The notes under the pieces were generated by a model that saw only the letters and a list, made by a program, of their open reading frames with translations, made no database searches and was not told the origin of the DNA. A stretch of DNA of 64,000 nucleotides from Trema orientale (taxonomy: Eukaryota > Streptophyta > Magnoliopsida > Rosales > Cannabaceae). Position numbers and translations under genes: made by a program. Below are positions 35,746 through 47,200 of the stretch, one piece after another; positions within the stretch are counted from its first letter, which is position 1, and each line of letters starts with the position of its first letter. Where the stretch lies: assembly GCA_002914845.1 (NCBI GenBank), contig JXTC01000095.1, forward strand, positions 651,112-715,111, given 5' to 3'.

Positions 35746-36019
35746 AACAAAATGGCAGAAGTCAACCCCTTTCCAAGGCACGGAGGTGGCCAAGTGAGAA
35801 TGTGCATCATCGAAGAATGCTCGAAGTCAGACCTGCCCAGGAAAATTCCTCCAAGGAATAAGAAATAAATAACATAATGCACAACCTCACAAACTCTCAA
35901 GTGTTCAAGAATCTTTTTGACACTCTCGAGTTCAACGATGAGTCACGACGAGAAGCCACCTCTGCTTTATTTAAGATTTCTCAGAAATTTGGTTCACAAT
36001 GATGTGCCATCAATCACGC

Positions 36020-36690
36020 AGTAAAGCGAACTGCCAAAAGAAGTAACGACACAATCACTTTCTCTGTAAAAGATGCACAAGTCCCACATCTGTTCCACAA
36101 CAAACCGCTTTATGTAGAGGCCAAGGTGAACGAATTACTTCTTAAGCATGCCCTTATCGACAATGGCTCCTCTGTCAACCTCATGCTATGGAGTACTTTC
36201 AAGGCTGCCAGTATCCCTGAAGACAAGTTAGTTCTTTAGACGATACCCTTGGTGATTTTACTTCCGACGCTTTTAACACCAAAGGCTGTGTCAATGTAGA
36301 TTTACAAATCGGTCCCATCAGAGCATCCACTAGATTCTATATCATTGATGTGAATGTCCCCTATCATATCTTGATTGGAAGACCTTGGCTCCATCAACAT
36401 CATGCGGTGCCTTCTACCCTTCATCAATGCATAAAAGCTATCAAAGGTAAAAAAGAAATTATGATCCCAACTACTAAGACTCCTTTTGCAAAAGAAGAAA
36501 TTTTCTGGGCTGAATCCACTTTGTATGAGGACCTCACCGAGAGCATCAGCACTATAAGACCTCGCAGCATTAATCTAGGTGGTGCAACCAATACATCTTC
36601 TGAGAGTATGGAAATAGATCCAGCCACTCCCAAAAGGGTCTTACTCCGAAATGATATCCTTCCCAATGGTCGGACTATGTACGGCTTCTG
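36020..36690 (+). pseudogene. Gypsy aspartic protease remnant
   Basis: The active-site stretch HALIDNGSSVNLM is at about 36150-36185, where D-N-G-S-S replaces the usual D-S/T-G. The family's second landmark, NVPYHILIGRPWLHQHHAV, follows at about 36350-36410, then VPSTLHQCIK, typical of Tat-group elements. Several stops lie between the two landmarks (36237-36345). Confidence 0.8.
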
Positions 36691-36799
36691 AAGGTGTGGC
36701 GAGGTCAGCAATGGCCTCGCGAGCCCTCAAACAGAATATGCCAAAGAGGTAGAAGCGATTCCCCTCGGGCCCGACAAGCTACAAGACGAGCCTTTAAAC

Positions 36800-37800
36800 C
36801 CGTAAGACAGATTGAAAAGGTTCAACTTAGGTATCGATAGAGAAGAAAAGCCAACTTTCATCTCCGCTAATTTGGATGCTGAATTCGAAGCTGTTTTACT
36901 TTCACTCCTCAAAGAATACCGCGATGTCTTCACTTGGTCTTATGAAGATATACCAGGGCTTAGTAGTAAGTTGATCACCCACAAACTTGCTACTAACCCC
37001 ACTGTTAAACCTGTTAAGCAAGCAGCCAGAAATTTCAGCACTCACATTCAGCTCCAAATTCAAAATGAAGTCCAAAAGTTCTTTGACGCAGGATTCATCC
37101 GACCCTGTGTTTATGCTGTTTGGTTGGCCAACATCGTCCCCGTTAAAAAGAAGAACGGCCAAATCCTAATCTGCATAGACTTCTGTGATCTGAATAAAGC
37201 ATGCCCGAAGGATGATTTCTCTCTCCCGAACCTCGACATGCTTATCAATGTCACGGCTAATCACGAAATGTTCTCCTTTATGGATGGGCTCATGGCTATA
37301 ATTAAATCGAGATAGATCTAGAAGATGCGATCAAGACAGCGTTTCGCACTCCTTTTGGAAATTTTTACTATGTGGTCATGCTGTTCGGCCTCAAGAACGC
37401 TGGTACCATATATCAGCGGGCTATGACTGCCATATTTCATGACATGATTCATGATTATATCGAGGACTATATTGACGATCTTGTAGTCAAGTCCGGAAAG
37501 CGAGAAATGCACCTCGACCACCTGAGAAGAGTATTTAAACGCTGTCGGCAATATAACCTTAAAATGAACCCGCTGAAGTGTGCATTTGGTGTCTCTAATA
37601 GCAAGTTTCTTGGCTTTGTGGTGCACAAAGAGGGTATTGAAATTGATGATGATAAGACCAAAGCTATAATCAACATGTCTCAACCTCGAGACCTCAAGCA
37701 GTTAAGACAATTCATTGGGAAGGTTTCTTACCTCTGGAGATTTATTCCTGCTTTAGCCACCATCGGTAGCCTCTGCACCAACTCACCAAGAAGTCGGTAG
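36800..37800 (+). pseudogene. Gypsy reverse transcriptase remnant
   Basis: Two open stretches. 36812-37315 holds YRDVFTWSYEDIPG, FIRPCVYAVWLANIVPVKKKNG and CIDFCDLNKACPKDDF. After a stop and frameshift, 37372-37800 holds the catalytic YIDDLVVKS (about 37466-37492), LKMNPLKCAFGV and the LGFVV thumb region. It copies RNA into DNA. The break falls in the catalytic palm (after FSFMDG). Confidence 0.92.
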
Positions 37801-37859
37801 AATTCAAGTGGGAATCAGAGCATGGGCATGCGTTTGATGAAATCAAGAAAATCCCCACT

Positions 37860-38160
37860 CACCTATAAGTCATGATCACTCCGTCCCTAGAAAAAGAACT
37901 GCTCATCTACTTGACTGCCTCCGACGAAGCAGTTGGAGTACTTATAGCATAAGAATATGACGAGCAAGAAAAACCAGTCTACTATCTTAGCCAACTGTTG
38001 AAAGGTCCAGAGGAAAATTATCCCTTCAATGATAAGCTTTATGTTGCACTAGCTTACACAATACAAAAACTCCGACATTACATGCTTACTCACAAAGTGA
38101 AAGTTACCACCAACTCTGATCTGATCAAGTTTCTCCTCTAGAAGCCCATTCTCAACGGGT
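37860..38160 (+). pseudogene. First RNase H domain of the Gypsy element
   Basis: Reads TPSLEKELLIYLTASDEAVGVLIA, stop, EYDEQEKPVYYLSQLLKG, then YTIQKLRHYMLTHKVKV and a stop after IKFLL. This is the standard Gypsy RNase H next to the reverse transcriptase, broken by at least three stops. Confidence 0.85.
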
Positions 38161-38282
38161 GATATGCTAAATAAATGCTCATGCTTAGCGAGCTCGATAT
38201 ATCAGTGGAAAAGCTGAAAGCAATCTAGAGTCAAGCTCTGGCTGAATTACTCAAATATACTACACACGCTCCCGATGAAGGA

Positions 38283-39464
38283 GTGCTCTCTGTGGAAGAT
38301 AGAGAAGACAACTGGACATTATACTTCGATGGTGCCTTGACTCATAGTGAAGGAAGTGCCGGGGTTGTACTCACCAATAATCATGGAGAAGTCTTCAAGA
38401 AAGCCGTCAAATTGGCCTTTCCTTGCTCCAACAATGAAGCTGAGTATGAGGCTTTGGCTATTGGCTTAGATTTGGCCAATGACATGAAAATCTCTAAACT
38501 AAGAATCTATGGAGACTCTAATTTGATCAAGCAGTTAAATAGAGAATTCACAGTCAAAGAACCTGCTCTGCTCAAATATCGAGAAGAAATTCAAAAGAAA
38601 CTTCACAGTTTCGCTAATTATGAATTGCAGTACATTCCTCGGTCACAAAATAAGTACGCCGACGGTCTCGCCACTTTAGTACTCAAGATTACTCCAACCA
38701 ACAAAGATCTTATTCAAATCCCTTTGGCGATTAAGGTGGAACCCATTTCTTCAGCAGTACCATCCCCAATTGATTGGATCTATTCTATCAAAGAAAAGAT
38801 GGAAGAGCCCAATGCTCAGAGCCTCAAAGAGACCAAGTCATATGTTGTGATCAACGACCATCTTTATCGGAGGCTGTCCAGCGGCATTTTAGCTAAGTGC
38901 ATTGATATGACGCTCGGTGAAATAATCTTCCGAGAAATCCATAACAAGACTTATGGTCTGGAAGGTCCATCACTTGCCCGTCGAGTCCAGAGGTCGGGCT
39001 ACTACTGGCCTAATCTCAAAAGCCAAGCCGAGTTACAAAAGAATTGCCAACAGTGCCAGCTTGCAATTGACCACAGAGAAAGTTGCTACACAGAAGTGCA
39101 AGACTGGAGAAAAATCTACATTGACTTTCTCAACTCCAGTCAGATAACAGATGACGTCCCTTCAACCATTCTAGTCAGACGAAAAACTGAGAGATTCTTT
39201 GTTCACAATGGTTCCCTGTTCAGACGTAGCTTCCAAGAAAAAGCCCTAAGATGCTTAGGGCCAACTGAAATTGATATAGCTCTTAGGGAAGTCCACGCTG
39301 GGGACTCCGGTGGACATATGGGAGGCCGTCGTCTCTTCAAGCAACTACTCATTATTGGCTACTATTGGCCAACTATGGAAAAAGATGCCATGGAATTTGC
39401 CAAAAAATGCGAAGCCTACCAAGAACATGCTAGTCTTATCCATGCCCCCGCTGTTGAAATGTGA
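38283..39464 (+). pseudogene. Second (archaeal-type) RNase H plus two H2C2 modules
   Basis: A 393-codon open stretch. Residues about 10-135 are a second RNase H (WTLYFDGALTHSEGSAGVVL, then NNEAEYEALAIGL, and YGDSNLIKQLN), the extra domain that marks Tat/Ogre elements. Two zinc-binding integrase-N modules follow in tandem: REIHNKTYGLEGP...GYYWPNL...NCQQC (about 38935-39060) and REVHAGDSGGHMG...GYYWPTM...KKCEAYQ (about 39285-39420). In the second, the last Cys is Tyr. It is the longest intact part of the element. Confidence 0.88.
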
Positions 39465-39469
39465 AGCAT

Positions 39470-40337
39470 CCATTCACCATGGCCATTCCATACCAGGTCC
39501 ATCGATCTCATTGGACTTATATCTCCTCCTGCGAAAGGAAAAATCTAGATTTTGGCAGCTACAGAAAATTTTACTAAGTAGTCTGAGGCAATCGCCCTCA
39601 AAAGAGCCGCTTCCGAAACTGCCAGCAACTTTGTGAAAGAATACATCATTTGCCATTTTGGGATAACCCGTAGAACAATATCAGACAACGGGACACCCTT
39701 CACAGGGCAACCCTTTCAGTCCCTAATGGAAAGATATCACATCTTCTATGGATGTTCTACACGGTATTATCCCCAAGGCAATGCTGCAATCGAGGCCTTC
39801 AATAAAACCTTGGTAGCCATCATCAAGTGAATAATCAATGCCAAGTCCATTCAATGGGATAATTGCTTGCCTTCCGCACTCTGGGCCTACAGAGTCACTA
39901 AAAATACTACTGCCAAACAAACACCATTTTCTATGGTATATGGAGCTAAAGCTGTTTGGCCTGTGGAACTCTTTGTACCCTTCGCAAAAATGGCACTCTC
40001 CTTAGATGCTACCAAAAGTACTCGAGAATTCGATCTCGAAGTCTTAGAAGATTGACGAGATCAAGTTCAACAGGGGGTCTTATCTTGTCAAATGAAGTTA
40101 GCCCAAGCTTACAATCGACAAATAAGACCTCGCTCTTTTCAGGTGGGAGAGTTGGTACTAAAAGCCGCCGATCACATCATGAAGGGATTGCACGTCCCAA
40201 AATTCACTCCAAATTGGGAAGGCTCATATCAAATCGCTGACGTTAAGCCCAGTGGGTACTGTGTCCTCCAAGAGATTGACACTGGTAAATTCTCTCCATC
40301 CACTAATTTAAAATTTATCAAGAAATACTCTGTTTGA
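39470..40337 (+). pseudogene. Gypsy integrase core and C-terminus remnant
   Basis: Recognisable pieces: PFHTRSIDLIGLISPPAKGK, then EYIICHFGITRRTISDNGTPF (split by no stop at 39633-39830), STRYYPQGNAAIEAFNKTL, SALWAYRVTKNTTAKQTPFS and the C-terminal KFTPNWEGSYQIADVKPSGY (to 40337). Stops at about 39464, 39547 and 39828 and a frameshift near 40060 disable it. It would insert the cDNA into the genome. Confidence 0.9.
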
Positions 40338-41480
40338 TAAATTAAGGACTACTATGGATAACCCTATACTGGGGATTATCATTTTATATGCACAAATAAA
40401 ATCGCCATCACACTCTACTTTTTACTCCATGATGGGCATTTTTCTCTCATATATATTTGTGTATTGATATCTCTATTTTCTCCAGGGTTTTATCCTACTT
40501 TCAAAAAAAATATATACTATTCAGTCCTATTTTCTTGAAAACCAGCCGTTTCAAATACCTGATTCTAGATACTATTTTACGAACATTTCAGAGTTTCTGT
40601 CAAAGTATCTATCTTTCTTTTAACAAATCTTTTTACAAAACTCTGTCAAAATAAGAAGCTACTATTTTCTATTACAAGCTTCTCTATCTTCAAAACTGAG
40701 ATCGGTACATTCACATTTTCAGAAATCGGCTGTTTTCGAATTTTTCTGAAGTGATTTCTGGGTACTATTTTGGATACTTTATGTTCTGAGATACTTGTAA
40801 AAATCGTCACAAAAGGCAAGAGAGATGTGAGAATAAAAGCCATTGAAAAAGGCTAGAGGGATAAACTGACAAAAGCCATCAGTTTCAAAAGGGGAATGGG
40901 AAAGAGTTAGGCAAAAAAGTGAATAATAAAGCGCTGAAAAAGACAAAAAGGATAAAGTATCTCCAGAACTAAAAGTCTTGGGGTCGTCCTCAGAAAAAGC
41001 TTCGAAGCGTTATCATGGCAAGGAGGAATTGAGGTAGTAAAGTATGACCCCCAGGCGTGGGCCCCCCTGTCACTGGTCAGTCATCCTAGAGGCGGCTTGT
41101 CGCAATATGACCGGCCGAAATACCAGATCTTCCATATCTACATTTTTCTCCAACGCAAGAGGAGCTATATCTTGCCGAAAAATGGCTGTGTAATCACACC
41201 CATTATCTTACCTAGGATGACACTTTGCACTTTAAATAACGGGTGAATGTGCGGGACCCTGTACCTACACTATGAAGCAGCCTCAGTCCCGGAGGTCGCA
41301 GCAAGTTCTCCCCTGCCCAGTTGACCGTAAAGCGGCTAAATTCACGTAGTCTCTGTCAAAAGCCTGTCTCCTCCACGAGGGCGACGCTTAATTCTGCCCG
41401 GGTATAGCCATCCAAGCTGTACTTATTGCCCGAGTATGTGGATAGTATTCTCACCTATACTCCGCCTCACCTCTCAAAAC
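40338..41480 (+). other. Non-coding 3' region of Gypsy element, first part
   Basis: About 1.1 kb after pol with no supported ORF. A GC-richer block at 40980-41460 differs in base composition from its neighbours. No function is assigned. Confidence 0.5.
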
Positions 41481-42186
41481 CTTATCGTCGCCTCTACAAT
41501 AAGTGCTTTTCTACATGTTCAAGCTTCTGTCCTTCCATATAGTCCTTCCTGCATAGCTTTACATATTTTTTTATGTAAATGTCAAAACCTTATCGTGTAA
41601 AGCCGATAAGTACCTCTCTACATGCTTCTAAAAATCTCACATTTCTGAGTCTTTGCATGTAGCTTTTCCTGCATGATTTTAACATACACCCATGCAGATG
41701 TCAAAATCTTATCATCGCCTCTACGATAAGTACTTTTCTACATGTTCAAAACTTCTATTCTCGCATGTAGTCTTTCCTGCATAAATTTACATATTTTTCT
41801 ATGCAGATGTCAAAACTGTATCGTGTAAATCTAATAAGTACTTTGCTACATGCTTCTAAAAATCTCATATTTCTGAGTCCTTGCATATGGTTCTCCCTGC
41901 ATGATTTTATCATATATTCGTGCAGATGTCAAAACCTTATCGTCTCCTTTACGATAAGTACTTTTCTACACATATGTAATTCTTCCTGCATGACATATTT
42001 TTCTATGCAGAGATCAAACCTTATCATATAAACTCGATGAGTGTTTATCTACATGCTTGTAAATCTCACCTTTTGAGTCTCTGCATGTAGTTCATTTTCT
42101 CATTCTTATACATGAGATTTCCTGCATGATTTTTCACACCTCTCTCATGCAGCTATTCTAAAACCTCATCGTGATAAACCGATGAG
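41481..42186 (+). repeat. Tandem array of triple-hairpin units in Gypsy 3' region
   Basis: About seven diverged units of 80-150 bases, with alternate units most alike at 227 bases. Each tends to hold three inverted repeats in fixed order. H1 is CTTATCG/CGATAAG (clean at 41589/41604, and 8 bp at 41936/41951). H2 is CTACATGC/GCATGTAG (41618/41655, 42049/42083; 7 bp at 41738/41764). H3 is CTGCATG/CATGCAG (41669/41691, 42122/42146). Arms change together: H1 becomes CTCATCG/CGATGAG at 42165/42180, and H3 becomes CTGCATA/TATGCAG at 41777/41800. Some units are damaged (unit at 41815 lacks a clean H1). Confidence 0.85.
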
Positions 42187-44462
42187 TATTTTTCCACATG
42201 CTTTTGAATTTTATATTCTCTAAACTTCCCGCCATAAACTCATGGTTTCCCTTTCCAATGAGTGGCATATTATCTCACAGATACTTGTAATAATTTATGG
42301 ATGTTCTCTATTTTCTGAAACATCCTTTCAAACTTCATGATTTCTGAGAATTAAAATCTCCTATACCTCTTGAAAATTATCATGAGTGCTTTTCACGACT
42401 AATTTTTGCACAAATATTTTCAAGCGTAATTAGTCAATTTTTGGGCATCTCTCCCTCTCCACCCTTTTTGAAAAATTCAAAGAGGTTGCCAAAATATTTT
42501 ACAAAACTCCAGGGACTGAGTTTACCTCTCCCTGACAATTATTTAAATTACTGGGGACTGTATTCCTTCTAAAATATTATTTTTCTCCCCAGCAATTTAT
42601 TTAAAACACTGGGGACTTAATTTTCAAAATACCCCCAGTGCTTATCTTTCTTGGTTTGAATTTTCATCTGGATTAATGCAAGAAAATTACTTAGAAAAGC
42701 GGGAATGTGAAGCCAAGCAATTCTATCCCGAGGATGTGCACTTCAAACTCACAAAGAAAGATTCTTCGGATGTCGTTTACGTTACATGCATGCAACGTGA
42801 AGCCCACATCAGGCCACACTACGTAGGCCACTATGCTAAGCCCAATAGGCCGTTACGGCTTCAACGAGGTTTGAAATCTGTTATTAGATTTTTATCAATG
42901 TCATTAGTAAAGCCCAATTATATTTTCACCACTTTTGTTGGTAGAAAGTTTAGAAAATGAGCATTTTTCATAAATCATATATTTTGTAATGTGCATGCTT
43001 TCCAATAGTAGTATTTTTCAAAAAATTTCTCTATGTTCCTTCTTGGGCCGAGTCTTTTTATGGCCCATCTAATTCTTTAAATACCACTTTTTGCGCTTTA
43101 TGCCATGTCTCTATGCTCATTTTCTAGTTTGCTCATTTCTCTATAACATTTTGTAAATATATCTTCTAAGTGTGGTATTTTTGCAATGCTTATCTCATGC
43201 TTTGGGCCAAGGCTCCTTGGGCCTCACTTGTGTCCAAAGATACTATCTTTACATGTTGGGCCATAAATTTTGCACTTATCTACTCAATTATTTGGATTAT
43301 CTTTACGTGCATAATTACACTCTTCGGTATTAAATTTCTATGTTAGGACATGATTACTTTCATGCACATCACTCCAATAAAAGAGCATAGGTCCACTTGC
43401 ATTTTAGTCATGCTCTGCCATTTTTTTTTTTATTTGACTACACAAAGTACACTTGGAAAGTTTGAGTGCCACCACTTATCATACGATTTTTTTTTTCTTG
43501 TGATCTATTTGCATGACTACTTGCCTATATATATATGTATGCATACATATAATATTTCTGTATATATATAGGAGCATGCATCTCGGGTCCTCCACCTCAC
43601 TAATTACCAAATTCAACACTATTCCCTCATACTTACAAAGCTGAAAACTTTGTCTCCTTTATATATATAAAGCTGTCCTAAGCTATTCATAGGCAAGGTT
43701 ATATGTTTGATTTTTATGCCAACACTTCAATATATATGCATGCTTAAGCGCATTCTTTTTTTTTTTTTTTACGTGTTGCACTAGCCAAAGCAAGGAAAAT
43801 ATTCCCTTAATTTCACACGGCAGCTCCACCATTTTATCATTGTACCACTTTTTTGTCCTGTTAATAGCTAGTCTGAAATTTTTGGCACAACACCCAAGTG
43901 TGTTACTTTAATCAAAAAACCCACCTGAAGATGGTCTTGAGTACTTGTCACCCTTTGGGCACACACATATATATATTTTGCATTTGTTGTACCTATTCCA
44001 CTTTTACGTGTCCTCTTCCTCATGCACGCATGTAAAATTCTCTTTTGTTAAAACATGCACTAACTCTCCTGTTAACAATAAATAAAACATTGAATCATGC
44101 AGTTTATTATCTCACACATGTATTCTGTTATTAATCTGGTAAATGTTCTCTTTATGACATTACTAAATTAGCTTCGACTTGCTTTCTATACTTAATGCTT
44201 ATTTTGTAAATAATTAAATCATTTTGTTGTCTTGTGCTTAGATCAAGAGCCTAATATTTTCCATGACAACAATGCATCGAAGAACTTTTGTGTTTGCTTT
44301 TCTCAAATATTAACAATTATGCTTGCATGCATCTCCTCTTATTTACATATATAATAGAAGCAAGTTTCTTTATTTATATTACAATGAGCATACAAGGCTC
44401 GTGGAGGTATTCTATCTTCTTTTTCAGAATACTCTCCTTACTAGTACACAAGAGAACTTAAC
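42187..44462 (+). other. Non-coding 3' region of Gypsy element, second part
   Basis: No convincing coding sequence. It holds repeated 'ctggggac' phrases at 42500-42620 (three copies) and TATATATA tracts around 43530-43580 and 43970. The ORF at 42676-42960 has no recognised domain. Confidence 0.45.
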
Positions 44463-45071
44463 CTAACGGTAGGAACTACGAGGTCCATAGTGACGTCGGT
44501 TCGAATATCTTCGAGATCCTCGTCGGCTGATGGAAGGTTGAGCTCCGTAAAACGAAGGTTGCGGCTCTGCATGAGACGTCAACACCGGCACCGGAATAAC
44601 ACGACTCCGAAGGTCCTAGTATAGCTCTCGCCAACGGTCGATCTCCTCATACGCCTCCATCAGATTCACCTCCGCTATTCTGAGATTTGCTTCCAAAGTA
44701 GCAATTTTATGCTCAACATAAGACTGGATCTCAGAAACGTGCTCAAAAGCATGTGTATGCACTTCAAGCTCTTGAATCCTTTGGATATAATAGTGCAGTT
44801 CGGCCCGGGAACGTAGTTACATCTCGGTTAGTTGATCACTCAATGCATTCACTTGGGCTTGGAGGTTATCCACACTTGCTTGATCAACCCGAGAAGATAT
44901 TGGAGTAGGAGGAGGTGATGACGGCAAACCTAGTATGATGTCCAACGAGCCACTAGGGAAGGAAGGTGAAGTTCTTGGGTAAATTCCTGACGAACCCGAG
45001 TTCGAGCCAGGAGCCATGACCGAAATGGGAAACAAGTAAATACGACTAATATATAACCGAGAGGAAGACAT
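44463..45071 (-). pseudogene. Antisense ORF of the Gypsy element, coiled-coil protein
   Basis: Reading on the strand opposite pol, a frame runs 203 codons from ATG 45071 to a TAG at 44463-44465, with just two internal stops (TAA at about 44817, TAG at about 44613). The N-terminal third is Ser/Pro-rich (PSFPSGSLDIILGLPSSPPP). The middle has heptad-like leucines (DNLQAQVNALSDQLTEM, then HKIATLEANLRIAEVNLMEA), suggesting coiled coil. The C-terminus is Arg-rich (SRRGSRRYSNRRHYGPRSSY). Antisense ORFs between pol and the 3' LTR are known in several Tat-lineage elements. Function is unknown. Confidence 0.65.
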
Positions 45072-45160
45072 GACTCATGAGATGCCTACGAGACCCCCTA
45101 CTTATAATACTTGATGAGCTCCGGTGAATGGTCACATCCACCGTAGCTCAGGGGACTTAA

Positions 45161-47021
45161 TGTTTTAGAGTCTTCTTAATTTTTGGAATTAACTCTATAA
45201 CATAAATTAATGCTAGTTAAGCACATAATTATAAGGCCTAAACTAGCTCAAAAAAGAAACGGCATGGAGCTCGACTACTCATCGTTTGGACTCTCTTCAC
45301 CTATGTTTGAACTACAAGCCGTTTGGCCTTGGACCACATGTCGCACAAACTGGACTACATATCGTCTTGGGACCCCTCTCTTATTGTATAAATTGCCTAA
45401 TCCCAAGTGCAAGTTACCCCACTCTTCTAGAAAAGTCTGAAACTTTCTTATTTATGCCCAAGAGCTTGCAAGTACATGGCCAGCTGCCCATAGACTTCTA
45501 GAGAATTTTAGAAATGTTTAACTTAAGGACCAAGACTCAAGTTCTCTTGTCCTCTAAGTTAAGGTAGCCTATTGCCTATAAATAAGGCTCAGACCTTTTA
45601 TTTGTGGGGGGAGTCAGCGTATATTCAGCCCATTAATACAATTATTTTCTTTAATCTCTTTCCTTCTTGTTCATGTGAAGCTCCTTAGTCTTGTTTTTCT
45701 TCTTTTATGTTCATCTAAACACCACAATCACTCATCTTTCTCGGTCACACCATCACTTTATCATCATCTCATTGTGGTCAACTCTGGGCTGTTTCATCTC
45801 ATCCACATATCATATATATATATGTATACATACATAATATCTTCACCAATTCACGTCACCATCACTGACATCCTTTTTCTTTATTTCTCGTTTCATTTAT
45901 AAACCTCACCGTCCTTCTTCTAATTCCTCTACTTCGTGCATATATATATCCTCATCTTTCTACTCCATCACCCCACGACCTCTTTTTAATACTTCTCTTC
46001 ATTTATATATATCTTAGCATTTTCTTAAGTCACAGGTATTCCATATTCATAGGTCCTTGTTTACAACCTTGGCCCATTTTCATTTTTTCTAAGTCCATAA
46101 GTCCATTTGTTCATCTTCATATTATTTTCCTTACACACACAAATTTAATCATTGTTATTTTTCTACCTGTGGTTAACTTTTCTCATTATTTGTCTTATCG
46201 TCATCACATATTCACACTCTTGTATACATATATATACATGCATACTATATGTATCCTTTTATGTTCATGCATGTGTAGAGTTTAATCAATAGATCGCTAG
46301 TATTGTTATATCTCTAAATATTTATATAGGCCTAGATAATTTTGCATATATTTACTCATGAGCCCATTTTTATCTATTCACATATTCAAGGCCCAAATAA
46401 TTATTTTGCATCACTTTCTATTTCATAATTAGTTTTATATCATTTTCTTACTTGTCAATTACTTTCACACCATTTTTTATTATCTTGTTGCTTTTACGTT
46501 ACTTTTCCTACTAACTTGTGCAACAAACTTTCTTGCATGCAGCTTCTAATTCTTGCACTTCAGTGATTTGTGGGCCCCGAGCTACTCTCCTCAAACCCTG
46601 TGCTTGACCTGTGGCACAAGTTCGGGATTTTGTGTTCTCTTTCACTTATTTCTGTTATTATTATTATCGTTATTATTATTATCTCTAACCCCTTTATTTT
46701 CTATATCTAATCTCTAGTTGACATTATAGTCGGTTTATTCGCCTCCGTCAACTAGACCCTTTTATTAGTTCTACATTATTATATTATTATCGATCCGTAA
46801 GCTAGTTATTCCTGCAACTGCTAACATGGCAAGAACACTGTGGAAAGTGTCGTTTTCTATATCGACTGCCTCTCAGGACTTCGACACGTAGACAGTGTTG
46901 TGATAGCTTGTACACCTGTACGATCTTTGTAATCTAACCATAATCCCAATTATTCTCTACTTTGCTTTAATTAATCACAGGTCTTATTAATTAATCAGAA
47001 CACAAGGTCCGATCCCGAACA
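45161..47021 (+). repeat. 3' LTR of the Gypsy element
   Basis: 1,861 bp, colinear with 32167-34015. It is preceded by AGGGGACTTAA at the polypurine-tract position and followed by the TSD CTAGT (47022-47026). ORFs at 45210-45902 are LTR sequence. Confidence 0.92.
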
Positions 47022-47026
47022 CTAGT
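47022..47026. repeat. Target site duplication (right), CTAGT
   Basis: Matches 32162-32166. Confidence 0.9.
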
Positions 47027-47200
47027 GGAGAGCTCCTCATGAGGAGAATATGGTACTTGATCTTGATTCAATGTGTGATCAGAAGCCGATGAGCTAGGAT
47101 CACCAGCTCTCACCATTAAAATTATAACCTTCATCAGCATCATTATAGTATTTAACACCAATATTATGTGTATTTTCTTCAGAGCAGTACTCCTCTCCAT
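47027..47200 (-). pseudogene. N-terminal half of a small gene split by the Gypsy insertion
   Basis: ATG at 47200 starts 58 codons: a basic start (MERSTALKK), a hydrophobic stretch (IHIILVLNTIMMLMKVIILM) fitting a signal peptide or membrane anchor, and a polar Ser-rich segment ending SPHEELS just before the TSD. Dropping the element and one TSD joins it in frame to 32166-32005, giving an uninterrupted 111-codon product with four cysteines at the C-terminal end. The frame match and the absence of stops on both sides argue for a real gene. I do not recognise the family, and introns or other exons cannot be excluded. Confidence 0.6.

Larger units (their letters stand above)
32167..47021 (+). mobile_element. 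Ty3/Gypsy LTR retrotransposon, Tat/Ogre type, 14.9 kb
   Basis: Bounded by 1.85 kb LTRs and the 5-bp TSD CTAGT. The order is LTR, primer-binding site, repeat-bearing leader, gag, protease, reverse transcriptase, RNase H, second (archaeal-type) RNase H, two H2C2 modules, integrase, 4.8 kb of 3' sequence with a hairpin array and an antisense ORF, LTR. Large size, a second RNase H and a long 3' region are traits of the Tat/Ogre lineage. By-eye LTR divergence is about 5% over the first 330 bases, so it is younger than the Copia element nearby. Stops in gag, protease and pol make it non-autonomous. Confidence 0.93.

Noticed and set aside
41481-42186. CRISPR array
   Set aside because: Eukaryotic retrotransposon context, repeats are diverged and contiguous without unique spacers, and no cas genes.
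45210-45902. Overlapping ORFs in the LTRs (also at 32057-32903)
   Set aside because: Both sets are duplicate LTR sequence. Differences between copies do not show coding constraint.
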